Assembly (NCBI GenBank): GCA_900547855.1
Contig: URIK01000089.1
Location: forward strand, 1 to 7,627
Source: an uncultured Collinsella sp.
GTDB taxonomy: Bacteria > Actinomycetota > Coriobacteriia > Coriobacteriales > Coriobacteriaceae
Reading direction: 5' to 3'
Length of the DNA: 7,627 nucleotides
Position 1 is the first letter of the stretch. Every line of letters begins with the position of its first letter. The notes beneath the pieces were generated by a model that worked only from the letters and a program-made list of their open reading frames with translations, was not told the DNA's origin and did not search any database. Of the stretch, positions 1 to 5,908 are shown piece by piece. Made by a program: the position numbers and the translations under genes.

Positions 1-1003
1 GGATGGTAGCCGACCCAGCGTGCATTTTTTGGAGTATTCTACTTCCATCCGTGCGCGAGAAGGCTTCCAAGCCGTTCTCGAGCGACGTTTGCGCCACAAA
101 TTCGGACGATTTGTCCAATTCTGAACTTTTTTTCGCGCTCGATACGTCCCCGGGCGGCTCCAGAGAGCCCAAATTGTCCTCACGCCTGCTGAATACTCCG
201 TTTTTTGCACATCGGATGGCACCCCACCCCAACGTGTCATCGGAAAACAGCGATTCTCGGCGTCCCAAAGATGCCATATCCGCCGCCTCGCGCACGCGGC
301 CATCCTCAATCCGGTACGCACACGTCGCGTATTCGAGCATTGGGCGCGGCTGATGCGTCGCCACAACAACCGTGCAGCCCAGCTCGCGATTTACACGAAA
401 CAGCGCGTGCAGGAAATTCTTCTCCGCAACCGGATCAAGCTGAGACGTGGGCTCGTCGAGTAGCAGCACACGCGGACGCAGCGCCAGGACGGCGGCAAGC
501 GACAGCAGCTGCTTGCGGCCACCCGAAAGCGTATCGGTATCACGATGAAGCCAGTCCTCCAGACCAAAGAAATAGCTGGTCTCGGCAACACGGCGGCGCA
601 TCTCGTCGCGCGACACACCCAGATTCTCTAGGCCAAACGCCATCTCATGCCACACGGTCTCGCACACAATCTGGTTCTCGGGATCCTGGAACACATAGCC
701 CACGCGCTCCGCCGATGCCCGCACGTCCATGTCGGCAACGTTCTCGCCCAGCACGCGCAGTTCGCCAGTGCGCTCGCCCGCCGGCGCGATCTCGGGCTTG
801 AGCAGCGACAGCAGCGTCGACTTACCCGATCCGGTACCGCCAACAAGCAACGCAAATGCACCTTGGGGAACAGACCAGTCGAGCCCCTCGAGCACCGCAG
901 CATCAGCATCGGGGTAGGCAAAACTAAGGCCTCGCACCTCAATCGCCGGCGCGGCCGAGCCATATGCCACACCCGCCGCCGGGCCCCTATCCAACCGAGC
1001 CAT
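1..1003 (-). CDS. ECF transporter ATP-binding protein (CbiO/EcfA-type ABC ATPase), C-terminus cut by window edge
   Basis: It should hydrolyse ATP on the cytoplasmic face of an energy-coupling-factor importer, powering uptake of a vitamin or metal delivered by a separate S component. I translated the frame by hand: ATG at 1003-1001, 334 codons and no stop before the window edge. It shows an A-loop Tyr30, Walker A GGTGSGKST (55-63), Q-loop Gln106 in VFQDPENQ, signature LSGGRKQ (159-165), Walker B LLLDEP with Glu184, D-loop SQLD (187-190) and switch His217, so the first ATPase domain (about 20-245) is complete. The start overlaps the ecfT stop as TGATG, implying translational coupling. Single-domain CbiO/EcfA proteins usually have about 270-290 residues; this one is still open at 334, so it is probably a tandem two-ATPase fusion. 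From about residue 264 on, codon use changes (AAA, TTG, TCA, AGA, ATA), matching a repeat-like island; read-through into a repeat is the alternative. Confidence 0.88.
   Translation of the reverse strand, partial: MARLDRGPAAGVAYGSAAPAIEVRGLSFAYPDADAAVLEGLDWSVPQGAFALLVGGTGSGKSTLLSLLKPEIAPAGERTGELRVLGENVADMDVRASAERVGYVFQDPENQIVCETVWHEMAFGLENLGVSRDEMRRRVAETSYFFGLEDWLHRDTDTLSGGRKQLLSLAAVLALRPRVLLLDEPTSQLDPVAEKNFLHALFRVNRELGCTVVVATHQPRPMLEYATCAYRIEDGRVREAADMASLGRRESLFSDDTLGWGAIRCAKNGVFSRREDNLGSLEPPGDVSSAKKSSELDKSSEFVAQTSLENGLEAFSRTDGSRILQKMHAGSATI
21..209. repeat. AT-richer, hairpin-rich repeat-like island inside the ATPase frame
   Basis: The island is bounded by a perfect 9-bp inverted repeat, GGAGTATTC at 31-39 and GAATACTCC at 191-199, each flanked by a run of six T on the plus strand (25-30 and 201-206). 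Inside are three further hairpins: CGAGAA/TTCTCG plus GGCTT/AAGCC (56-80), AATT-GGAC/GTCC-AATT (99-120) and GGCTC/GAGCC (156-169). The first two each carry a single bulged base. An additional GGATGG/CCATCC pair (1-6, 45-50) lies at the window edge. Base composition differs from the GC-rich coding DNA beside it. On the minus strand the island stays open and encodes residues about 265-330 of the ATPase protein, with rare codons. I infer a dispersed or MITE-like repeat inserted in frame, possibly the reason the contig ends here. No target-site duplication is visible and no copy number can be judged from one window. Confidence 0.45.
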
Positions 1004-1896
1004 CAGCCAAGCCTCTTCTCATCAATCGCGTGCAACACGCAAGGCAGCACCATCCAGGCAGCGTACACGACATAGCCCGGCCACGGCGCCGGCACCGAGA
1101 GCTGCGGATAAAACGAATACTGCGTCGTCGCGGTCGCCGCCACGGCCACCGCGGCGGCACCAAACAGCGCGAGCCCGACCAGCGCGGCAACGTCGCTGCG
1201 CCCCAGTCGATACCGCGCATACGTCGTACGACGTGTCGCGGCACCCCACCCGCGCGAGCGCATCGCGTCCGCGCGCTCCAGCGAATCTTCCATGCCCCAG
1301 CCCATCAACACGCTCGACGCCCGCAGGTGCGATCGCACGGGATCGGTGGGCGCGCGGCCCGGCACATCAATCGCATCCTGCACCGCCAGCACCGTACGAC
1401 CGCGGCGCAAAAACTGCGGGATAAGCCTCATGCACATCGAGATCATGAGCGCAATCACCGGTGCGGCATTGCCCAGCAGCGCGAGTACCTTGTCGTATTC
1501 GAGCATCGACGCCGCGGCCTCAAACCACAGCACGCTCGCCACAAACAGCCCGCCCATGCACAGGCCGTATACCATGCTTTCCAGATACACCGCGCGCATG
1601 CCAATACGGAACAGCTCCGTCGAGCCCGAGGCGCTAAACAGCGGATTGACCAGCGCGATAATCAAAATCACCGGCAACTGCCAGCGGAGTGCGCCCAGCG
1701 TGCGGGCAGCCCCACGCGTCGCAAATCCATACGCCAGCCCGCCCGCAAGTGACAGCGCAATCAGCACCGGCTGCATCGAGAACATGGTGAGCCCCAGCGT
1801 CAGCACAATATAGAGTGCCGGCACAGCCGGATGCGACATCGAGAACGCCGCGACGGGCTCGCCGCCAAACTCCTCTTGTATGTTGTCCACTGGCAC
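1003..1896 (-). CDS. ecfT: Energy-coupling factor transporter transmembrane protein EcfT
   Basis: This is the membrane scaffold of an ECF importer; it transmits ATPase movements to the substrate-binding S component. Numbered from the internal ATG (MSHPAVPAL), it has hydrophobic segments at about 8-40 (probably two), 53-68, 85-110, 125-140, 217-237 and 255-272. A cytoplasmic stretch between the fourth and fifth segments carries RLIPQFLRRGRTVLAVQ and the Ala/Arg/Gly coupling motif RADAMRSRGWG (189-199), typical of the family. The start is uncertain. I chose GTG 1896-1894 (297 aa) because AGGGG at 1907-1903 lies 6 nt upstream. GTG at 1890 or ATG at 1839 (278 aa) are alternatives. An ATG at 2061 would add an Arg-rich, TTG-rich tail that looks non-coding. 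The gene comes first in the operon, is coupled to the ATPase gene, and has no S component beside it, so the substrate is unknown. Confidence 0.87.
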   Translation of the reverse strand: MPVDNIQEEFGGEPVAAFSMSHPAVPALYIVLTLGLTMFSMQPVLIALSLAGGLAYGFATRGAARTLGALRWQLPVILIIALVNPLFSASGSTELFRIGMRAVYLESMVYGLCMGGLFVASVLWFEAAASMLEYDKVLALLGNAAPVIALMISMCMRLIPQFLRRGRTVLAVQDAIDVPGRAPTDPVRSHLRASSVLMGWGMEDSLERADAMRSRGWGAATRRTTYARYRLGRSDVAALVGLALFGAAAVAVAATATTQYSFYPQLSVPAPWPGYVVYAAWMVLPCVLHAIDEKRLG

Positions 1897-2029
1897 CCCC
1901 GTCCCCTCGCTCAAAAGACAGCTCCGCAGCACCGCCAACGCCGCACGCAAGCAGCGCAAACGCCACGCCGGCGGCGCAAGCCTCAACCGCCGCAAACCAA
2001 TCGCTACGCGCTCAACATATGCCTGCGGT

Positions 2030-2057
2030 ATCATATTGCGCCGTGTATCGTTTCCAA
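2030..2057 (-). promoter_or_regulatory. Candidate promoter for the ecfT operon
   Basis: Read on the minus strand, TTGGAA (2057-2052) and TATGAT (2035-2030) lie 16 nt apart and resemble sigma-70-type -35 and -10 boxes. Transcription would start near 2023 and leave a leader of about 125 nt before the GTG start of ecfT. The gap 1897-2089 is divergent, so a glmU promoter must also lie here. The only plus-strand -10-like box is TATAAC (2069-2074), which is too close to the glmU ribosome binding site to be convincing. Confidence 0.3.
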
Positions 2058-2089
2058 ACACATGTCTCTATAACGTAACAGGAGATCAC

Positions 2090-3502
2090 ATGGACGCAAC
2101 CGCAATTATCCTCGCTGCCGGCGAGGGCACCCGCATGAAGTCGAACCACTGCAAGGTTTCGCACAAGATCCTGGGCAAGCCCATGGTCCAGTGGATCGTC
2201 GACGCCACCATCAAGGCCGGCTGCAGCCGCGTCGTGGTCGTCATCGGCAGCCACGCCGACGAGATGCGCGCCCTCATCGACGGCGCCTACGCCAGCAGCG
2301 CCACCAAGGTCGAGTGCGTCGAGCAGACCGAGCGCCTGGGCACCGGTCACGCCGTGAAGGTCGCGCTCGAGGCCTGCGGCATCACGCAAGGCCCCGTCGT
2401 CGTGCTCAACGGCGACCTGCCGCTCATCACCGCCGACACCGTCGCCAAGTTCGCGCAGACCGTCGCCACCGGCGAGCTCGCCTGCACCGTCATGACCATG
2501 ACCCCGCCCGACCCCTTCGGCTACGGCCGCATCAAGCTGGGCGCCGACGGCCAGATTGAGCGCATCATCGAGCAGAAGGACTGCACGCCCGAGCAGGCCG
2601 CCACGCTGCTGGAGTGCAACGCCGGCTGCTACGCCTTCGACGGCGCGCAGCTCGCCGCCCACATTAACGAGATCGGCAACGACAACGCGCAGTCCGAGTA
2701 CTACCTGCCCGACATGCTCGAGATCCTCAAAGGCCACGGCCAGGCGGTCTCCATCTTCCACTGCGACGACTACCGCGACGGTCTGGGTGTCAACAGCCGC
2801 ATCCAGCTCGCGCAGCTCACCGCTATCGCGCGCGACCGCATCAACGAGCACTGGATGGCCGAGGGCGTCACCTTCATCGACCCCACGCAGGCCTGGATCG
2901 GCCCCGATGCCGTCATCGGCCGCGACACCATCGTGTGGCCGCAGACGCACCTGATCGGCCACGTCACCGTGGGCGAGGAGTGCCAGCTCGGCCCCAACAG
3001 CCGCCTCACCGACACCACCGTCGGCAGCGGCTGCACCATCGATGAGACCATCGCCATCGAGGCCGTCATCGAGAACGGCGTCGACTGCGGCCCGCGCGCC
3101 TACCTGCGCCCGGGTACCCACATGCTCGACGGTTCCAAGGCCGGCACGCACGTAGAGATTAAGAAGTCCACGATCGGCGAGGGCTCCAAGGTGCCGCACC
3201 TGTCCTACATCGGCGACACGACCATGGGCTCCGGCGTCAACGTGGGCGCCGGCTCCATCACCTGCAACTACGACGGCGTTCACAAGCACAAGACCGTCAT
3301 CGGCAAGGATGCCTTCATCGGTTCCGACACCATGATGGTCGCGCCCGCCCAGATTGGCGACGGCGCGCTCGTGGCCGCCGGCTCCGTCATCACCGAGCCG
3401 GTCCCGGCCGACGCACTCGGCCTGGGTCGTGCCCGTCAGGTAAACATTGAGGGTTGGGCCGCCGATTATCGCCGCCGTCTGCACGAGGACGACGAGGTAT
3501 AA
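2090..3502 (+). CDS. glmU: Bifunctional UDP-N-acetylglucosamine pyrophosphorylase / glucosamine-1-phosphate N-acetyltransferase
   Basis: GlmU makes UDP-GlcNAc in the cytoplasm for peptidoglycan: it acetylates glucosamine-1-phosphate with acetyl-CoA, then transfers UMP from UTP. The protein has 470 residues (family usually about 450-460). The N-terminal nucleotidyltransferase domain (about 1-235) has LAAGEGTRMKS (8-18) with Lys22, QTERLGTGHA (79-88), metal-binding Asp109 in NGD, GYGRI (144-148), Glu161 and GVN near 233-235. The C-terminal left-handed beta-helix (about 260-450) carries Arg340 (LRPG), Lys358, His370, Tyr373, Asn384, and Asn393-Tyr394 (CNYDG), which match E. coli active-site residues with a constant offset of 7. 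The start is ATG 2090, with AGGAG at 2080-2084 five bases upstream; the open frame continues upstream from an ATG at 1880, but that extension is non-coding in character. It is divergent from ecfT and ends 18 nt before its own terminator. Codons are strongly C-ending, consistent with high expression. Confidence 0.97.
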   Translation: MDATAIILAAGEGTRMKSNHCKVSHKILGKPMVQWIVDATIKAGCSRVVVVIGSHADEMRALIDGAYASSATKVECVEQTERLGTGHAVKVALEACGITQGPVVVLNGDLPLITADTVAKFAQTVATGELACTVMTMTPPDPFGYGRIKLGADGQIERIIEQKDCTPEQAATLLECNAGCYAFDGAQLAAHINEIGNDNAQSEYYLPDMLEILKGHGQAVSIFHCDDYRDGLGVNSRIQLAQLTAIARDRINEHWMAEGVTFIDPTQAWIGPDAVIGRDTIVWPQTHLIGHVTVGEECQLGPNSRLTDTTVGSGCTIDETIAIEAVIENGVDCGPRAYLRPGTHMLDGSKAGTHVEIKKSTIGEGSKVPHLSYIGDTTMGSGVNVGAGSITCNYDGVHKHKTVIGKDAFIGSDTMMVAPAQIGDGALVAAGSVITEPVPADALGLGRARQVNIEGWAADYRRRLHEDDEV

Positions 3503-3520
3503 CGTTTTACCAAGCATCTA

Positions 3521-3554
3521 AGGAGCTGTTCCCATGGGGACGGCTCCTTTTTCT
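3521..3554 (+). terminator. Intrinsic terminator after glmU
   Basis: AGGAGC (3521-3526) pairs with GCTCCT (3543-3548). The stem continues inward through G-C, T-A, C-G and two G-T pairs to about 12 bp, closed by a CATG loop, and is followed directly by TTTTT (3548-3552). It lies 18 nt after the glmU stop and separates glmU from prs. Confidence 0.9.
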
Positions 3555-3643
3555 ATCGTGACCTGCGCAACCGGATGAGTGGTCGGTTCGTGTCCGTTGA
3601 CGGTAAAGACGTTATCAAGACTCGATAAACCCCGTCGCGCGGT

Positions 3644-3649
3644 TACAAT
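3644..3649 (+). promoter_or_regulatory. Candidate -10 box of the prs promoter
   Basis: TACAAT at 3644-3649 is the best -10-like hexamer between the glmU terminator and prs, and would give a start near 3656 and a leader of about 40 nt. No good -35 lies 16-18 nt upstream; TTGACG at 3597-3602 is a perfect-looking -35 but too far away for this box. A short inverted repeat TTATC/GATAA (3612-3628) sits between them and could be an operator. Weak evidence. Confidence 0.3.
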
Positions 3650-3695
3650 GCAAAAAGGCATCTATATGGCATTCGATATATAAAGGAGAAGGGTA

Positions 3696-4682
3696 ATGCC
3701 GATTAATGATCCCGAGAAGTCGGAGAATATGCGCAAGTCCATCCGCGTGTATTCCGGTTCCTCCAACCGTCCCCTCGCTCAGAAGATTGCTGAGTACCTT
3801 GGGGTCGAGCTTTCGGGCCTTACGCTAAAGCAGTTCGCCAATGGTGAGATTTACGCCCGCTACGACGAGACCGTCCGCGGCGCCGACGTCTTCCTGATTC
3901 AGTCCGTGGCCGGCGGCAACGTCAACGACATGCTCATGGAGCTGCTCATCGCCACCGACGCTGCCAAGCGCGCATCCGCCCGCTCCATCACTGCCGTTAT
4001 CACCCACTACGGCTATGCCCGCCAGGACCGCAAGGCCGGCCCGCGCGAGCCCATCACCGCCCGCCTCGTCGCCAACCTGCTCGAGCGCGCCGGCGTCAAT
4101 CGCATCATCACCCTCGACCTGCACCAGGGCCAGATCCAGGGCTTCTTTGATATCCCGGTTAACCACCTGTCCGCGCTGCCGCTGTTTGGCCAGTACTACA
4201 ACGACATGCACTTCGACACCGACAACCTGGTTGTCGTCTCCCCCGACGTGGGTCGCGCCAAGGCCGCCAAGAAGCTGTCCGACATGCTCGGCTGCGACCT
4301 GGCCATCGCCCACAAGGGCCGTCCGCGCCACAACGCCGCCGAGGTCATGGGCATCATCGGTGACATCAAGGGCAAGACCTGCATCATCAACGACGACATG
4401 ATCGACACCGCTGGCACCCTGTGCGCCAACGTCAAAGAGCTCAAGGCTATGGGCGCTGGCGACATCTACGTCTGCGCCACCCACGGCATCTTCTCCGGTC
4501 CGGCCATCGAGCGTCTGAACGACGCCCCGATCGTCGAGTGCCTCGTCACCGACGCCATTCCCGTCGAGGTCGGCGGCAAGATCAAGACCATCTCGGTCGC
4601 CGAGGAGTTCGCTCAGGCCATCTCCGCCGTTTACCACGAGGAGCCCGTCTCCACGCTCGTCGGCGGCGACTTCGCACTGTAA
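3696..4682 (+). CDS. prs: Ribose-phosphate pyrophosphokinase (PRPP synthetase, class I)
   Basis: It converts ribose-5-phosphate and ATP to PRPP and AMP in the cytosol, feeding purine, pyrimidine, NAD, histidine and tryptophan synthesis. The protein has 328 residues, slightly longer than the usual 310-320 because of an N-terminal extension before RVYSGSSN. Visible signatures are FANGE (47-51), HYGYARQDR (104-112), the metal-binding region DLHQGQIQGFFDIP (141-154), the catalytic flexible loop HKGRPRHN (206-213) with Lys207 and Arg209, and the PRPP-binding loop NDDMIDTAGT (232-241). Oddities: the loop reads K-G-R where E. coli and B. subtilis have K-R-R, and DLH is followed by Gln rather than the common Ala or Ser. 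The essential Lys and Arg are kept, so activity is expected. The start ATG 3696 has AGGAG at 3684-3688; an internal Met at residue 12 is a possible alternative. Terminators on both sides make it monocistronic. Confidence 0.97.
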   Translation: MPINDPEKSENMRKSIRVYSGSSNRPLAQKIAEYLGVELSGLTLKQFANGEIYARYDETVRGADVFLIQSVAGGNVNDMLMELLIATDAAKRASARSITAVITHYGYARQDRKAGPREPITARLVANLLERAGVNRIITLDLHQGQIQGFFDIPVNHLSALPLFGQYYNDMHFDTDNLVVVSPDVGRAKAAKKLSDMLGCDLAIAHKGRPRHNAAEVMGIIGDIKGKTCIINDDMIDTAGTLCANVKELKAMGAGDIYVCATHGIFSGPAIERLNDAPIVECLVTDAIPVEVGGKIKTISVAEEFAQAISAVYHEEPVSTLVGGDFAL

Positions 4683-4710
4683 TCGCATCGTCCTTGTAAC
4701 CCGGCGCATC

Positions 4711-4788
4711 GCCGTCGGAACAGAAGAAACCCCCGCGCTCCCCCTTGCTTCGCAAAGGTCGCGCGGGGGTTTCTTCTGTTCCGACGGC
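4711..4788 (+). terminator. Very long perfect-stem intrinsic terminator after prs
   Basis: Positions 4711-4738 and 4761-4788 are exact reverse complements: a 28-bp stem without a mismatch, around a 22-nt loop that itself contains TTGC/GCAA. The distal arm includes GCGCGGGGG followed by TTTCTTCTGTT, so a conventional GC stem plus U-rich tract is embedded in the longer hairpin. Because the arms are identical, the same signal exists on the opposite strand, and it should work in both directions. It begins 28 nt after the prs stop codon. Confidence 0.9.
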
Positions 4789-4905
4789 TCGCCCTGCCGC
4801 GGCCGCGCTTTTGTCTGGTGGGATTTCGCTGAAACGAAGTCTCGCCTTCGGCGGGCGTGGTAGCCTTTGTCGTTGATTGAACTATTTACGTAACGGAGGA
4901 CAAAC

Positions 4906-5535
4906 ATGGCAGCTGCACAGCCGCTTAAGATTCGCATGGTCGCCGGGCTTGGCAACCCGGGCGAGGAATATGCCGAGACCCGCCACAACGCCGGCTTTAA
5001 GGCAATCGACGAGCTGGCCCGTCAGGCCGGCGTCACGTACTGGAAAAACCAAGCAGGCGCCGAGGTCGCGCTCATCAACATCAACGATCCCGAGGAAGAG
5101 GGCGGTAAGCGCCAGATCGTGCTGGTCAAGCCGCAGTCGTACATGAACACCTCGGGCGGGCCCATCTCCAAGCTCTGCCGTGAGTACAAGATCAAGGCCG
5201 AGGAACTGCTCGTGATTCACGACGAGCTCGACATTCCCGCCGGCGACGTACGTGTTAAGGTGGGCGGTGGCCACGCCGGCCACAACGGCCTGCGCTCCAT
5301 CATCGACAAGATGGGCAGCCGCGACTTTAGTCGCATTCGCACCGGCATCGGCAACCCTCCCGGCAAGATGGCCGTGGCAGACTACGTGCTCAAACAGCTG
5401 CGCGCCCGCGAGGCCGAGGATTTCCAGGACACCTGCGCCCGCGCCGCAGATGCCGCCGGTCTGGCCATCGTCCACGGCGTAATCTACGCCCGCGATCACG
5501 TAAACGGCGCCGCTTCCGCCAACGGCAAGCACTAA
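4906..5535 (+). CDS. pth: Aminoacyl-tRNA hydrolase (peptidyl-tRNA hydrolase)
   Basis: It releases tRNA from peptidyl-tRNAs dropped by the ribosome by cleaving the ester bond between peptide and tRNA; it is a cytosolic, usually essential enzyme. The protein has 209 residues (family about 190-210). Motifs are GLGNPGEEY with Asn17, TRHNAG with catalytic His27, KPQSYMNTSGG with Met80-Asn81, HDELD with Asp106, and GGGHAGHNGLRS with Asn127. All correspond to the E. coli catalytic and substrate-binding residues (N10, H20, M67-N68, D93, N114). ATG 4906 is preceded by GGAGGA (4895-4900). Upstream, 4789-4905 holds only a small CGAAG/CTTCG hairpin (4835-4850) and no convincing -35/-10 pair. The glmU-prs-pth order is common in Gram-positive bacteria. 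The strong terminator before it implies its own promoter. Confidence 0.96.
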   Translation: MAAAQPLKIRMVAGLGNPGEEYAETRHNAGFKAIDELARQAGVTYWKNQAGAEVALININDPEEEGGKRQIVLVKPQSYMNTSGGPISKLCREYKIKAEELLVIHDELDIPAGDVRVKVGGGHAGHNGLRSIIDKMGSRDFSRIRTGIGNPPGKMAVADYVLKQLRAREAEDFQDTCARAADAAGLAIVHGVIYARDHVNGAASANGKH

Positions 5536-5547
5536 ACCTACTATTTA

Positions 5548-5723
5548 GGGACAGGTTTATTTTGGCAGGTTTTATCTACGGAAACGTCGCGGCGGCCGCA
5601 CCGCAATAAACCCCGCACTGCCATACACACATAGCGCCCCAAAGGGGGCCGGCCTCATCACAACCCGAGGCCGGCCCCCTTTGCCGTTTTACCTGATAAA
5701 ACCGACCAAAATAAACCTCTCCC
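5548..5723. repeat. MITE-like inverted-repeat element in the pth-nfnA gap
   Basis: A 29-nt arm at 5548-5576 matches the reverse complement of 5695-5723 at 26 of 29 positions. The arms contain the AT-rich core AGGTTTATTTTGG and then GGTTTTATC. Between them lies the GC-rich 17-bp hairpin at 5640-5683. The octamer RATAAACC occurs in the left arm (reverse strand, 5554-5561), at 5605-5612, in the right arm (5710-5717) and just outside at 5743-5750; another copy is at 3624-3631 before prs. A perfect CTTTGG/CCAAAG hairpin (5725-5740) follows directly. There is no coding capacity and no clear target-site duplication. The element starts 12 nt after the pth stop. It may be a non-autonomous mobile element, a REP-like palindrome or paired protein-binding sites. 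The rest of the 373-nt gap 5536-5908 holds the promoter and leader of nfnA. Confidence 0.55.
5640..5690 (+). terminator. Intrinsic terminator hairpin after pth
   Basis: CAAAGGGGG-CCGGCCTC (5640-5656) pairs perfectly over 17 bp with 5667-5683 around a 10-nt loop, followed by CC and GTTTT (5684-5690). It is about 105 nt beyond the pth stop and lies inside the inverted-repeat element. The T-tract is short and offset from the stem, so termination efficiency is uncertain, although the stem alone is very stable. Confidence 0.7.
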
Positions 5724-5797
5724 CCTTTGGTAGGCCAAAGTGGATAAACCCTGCTCCCAACCGCCGAAGACACACGTAAGTGACATGTCCATGAGGG

Positions 5798-5803
5798 TAT
5801 AAT
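5798..5803 (+). promoter_or_regulatory. -10 box of the nfnAB promoter
   Basis: TATAAT at 5798-5803 is an exact consensus -10 hexamer in GC-rich DNA and would start transcription near 5810, about 100 nt before nfnA. The -35 position (about 5775-5780, CGTAAG) does not match consensus. An 8-bp palindrome GACATGTC (5782-5789) occupies the spacer and could be an activator or repressor site. Confidence 0.55.
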
Positions 5804-5808
5804 TTGCA

Positions 5809-5880
5809 CCGTATGTCTGCACAACGCCTGTGCGCGTACGGTTTTACTCGGGCTACCGTCCATTTCCGTGGAGGCACGGT
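5809..5880 (+). promoter_or_regulatory. Structured 5' leader of nfnAB with two hairpins
   Basis: The first hairpin has an outer stem CCGTA/TACGG (5809-5813, 5837-5841) and inner stem GCACA/TGTGC (5819-5823, 5829-5833), followed at once by TTTT (5842-5845), so it resembles an attenuator. The second, CCGTG/CACGG (5866-5870, 5875-5879), has a GAGG loop that could hide or mimic a ribosome binding site. An alternative pairing ACCGT/ACGGT (5855-5859, 5876-5880) also exists. I recognise no known riboswitch class. Regulatory function is inference. Confidence 0.35.
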
Positions 5881-5908
5881 TCGGCGGCCCTAACAAGAGA
5901 GGGGTTCT

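Noticed and set aside
3..353. A plus-strand 116-codon frame at the left edge
   Set aside because: It overlaps the ATPase gene, runs through the repeat-like island and has no ribosome binding site or recognisable domain. The minus-strand frame has full ABC motifs.
1880..2089. N-terminal extension of GlmU from an ATG at 1880 (540 aa)
   Set aside because: The extra 70 residues are basic and low-complexity and precede the normal GlmU N-terminus. ATG 2090 has a good AGGAG five bases upstream and gives the family length.
2012..3517. A 501-codon minus-strand open frame antisense to glmU, and a similar 387-codon one over prs (3825-4988)
   Set aside because: They are shadows produced by strong C-ending codon bias in GlmU and Prs, have low-complexity Val/Asp/Gly/Ala-rich translations, and carry no recognisable domain.
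3648..3683. An 11-codon leader peptide (MQKGIYMAFDI) ending just before the prs ribosome binding site
   Set aside because: There is no ribosome binding site before its ATG, and the ATG overlaps the candidate -10 box TACAAT. It contains no run of regulatory codons.
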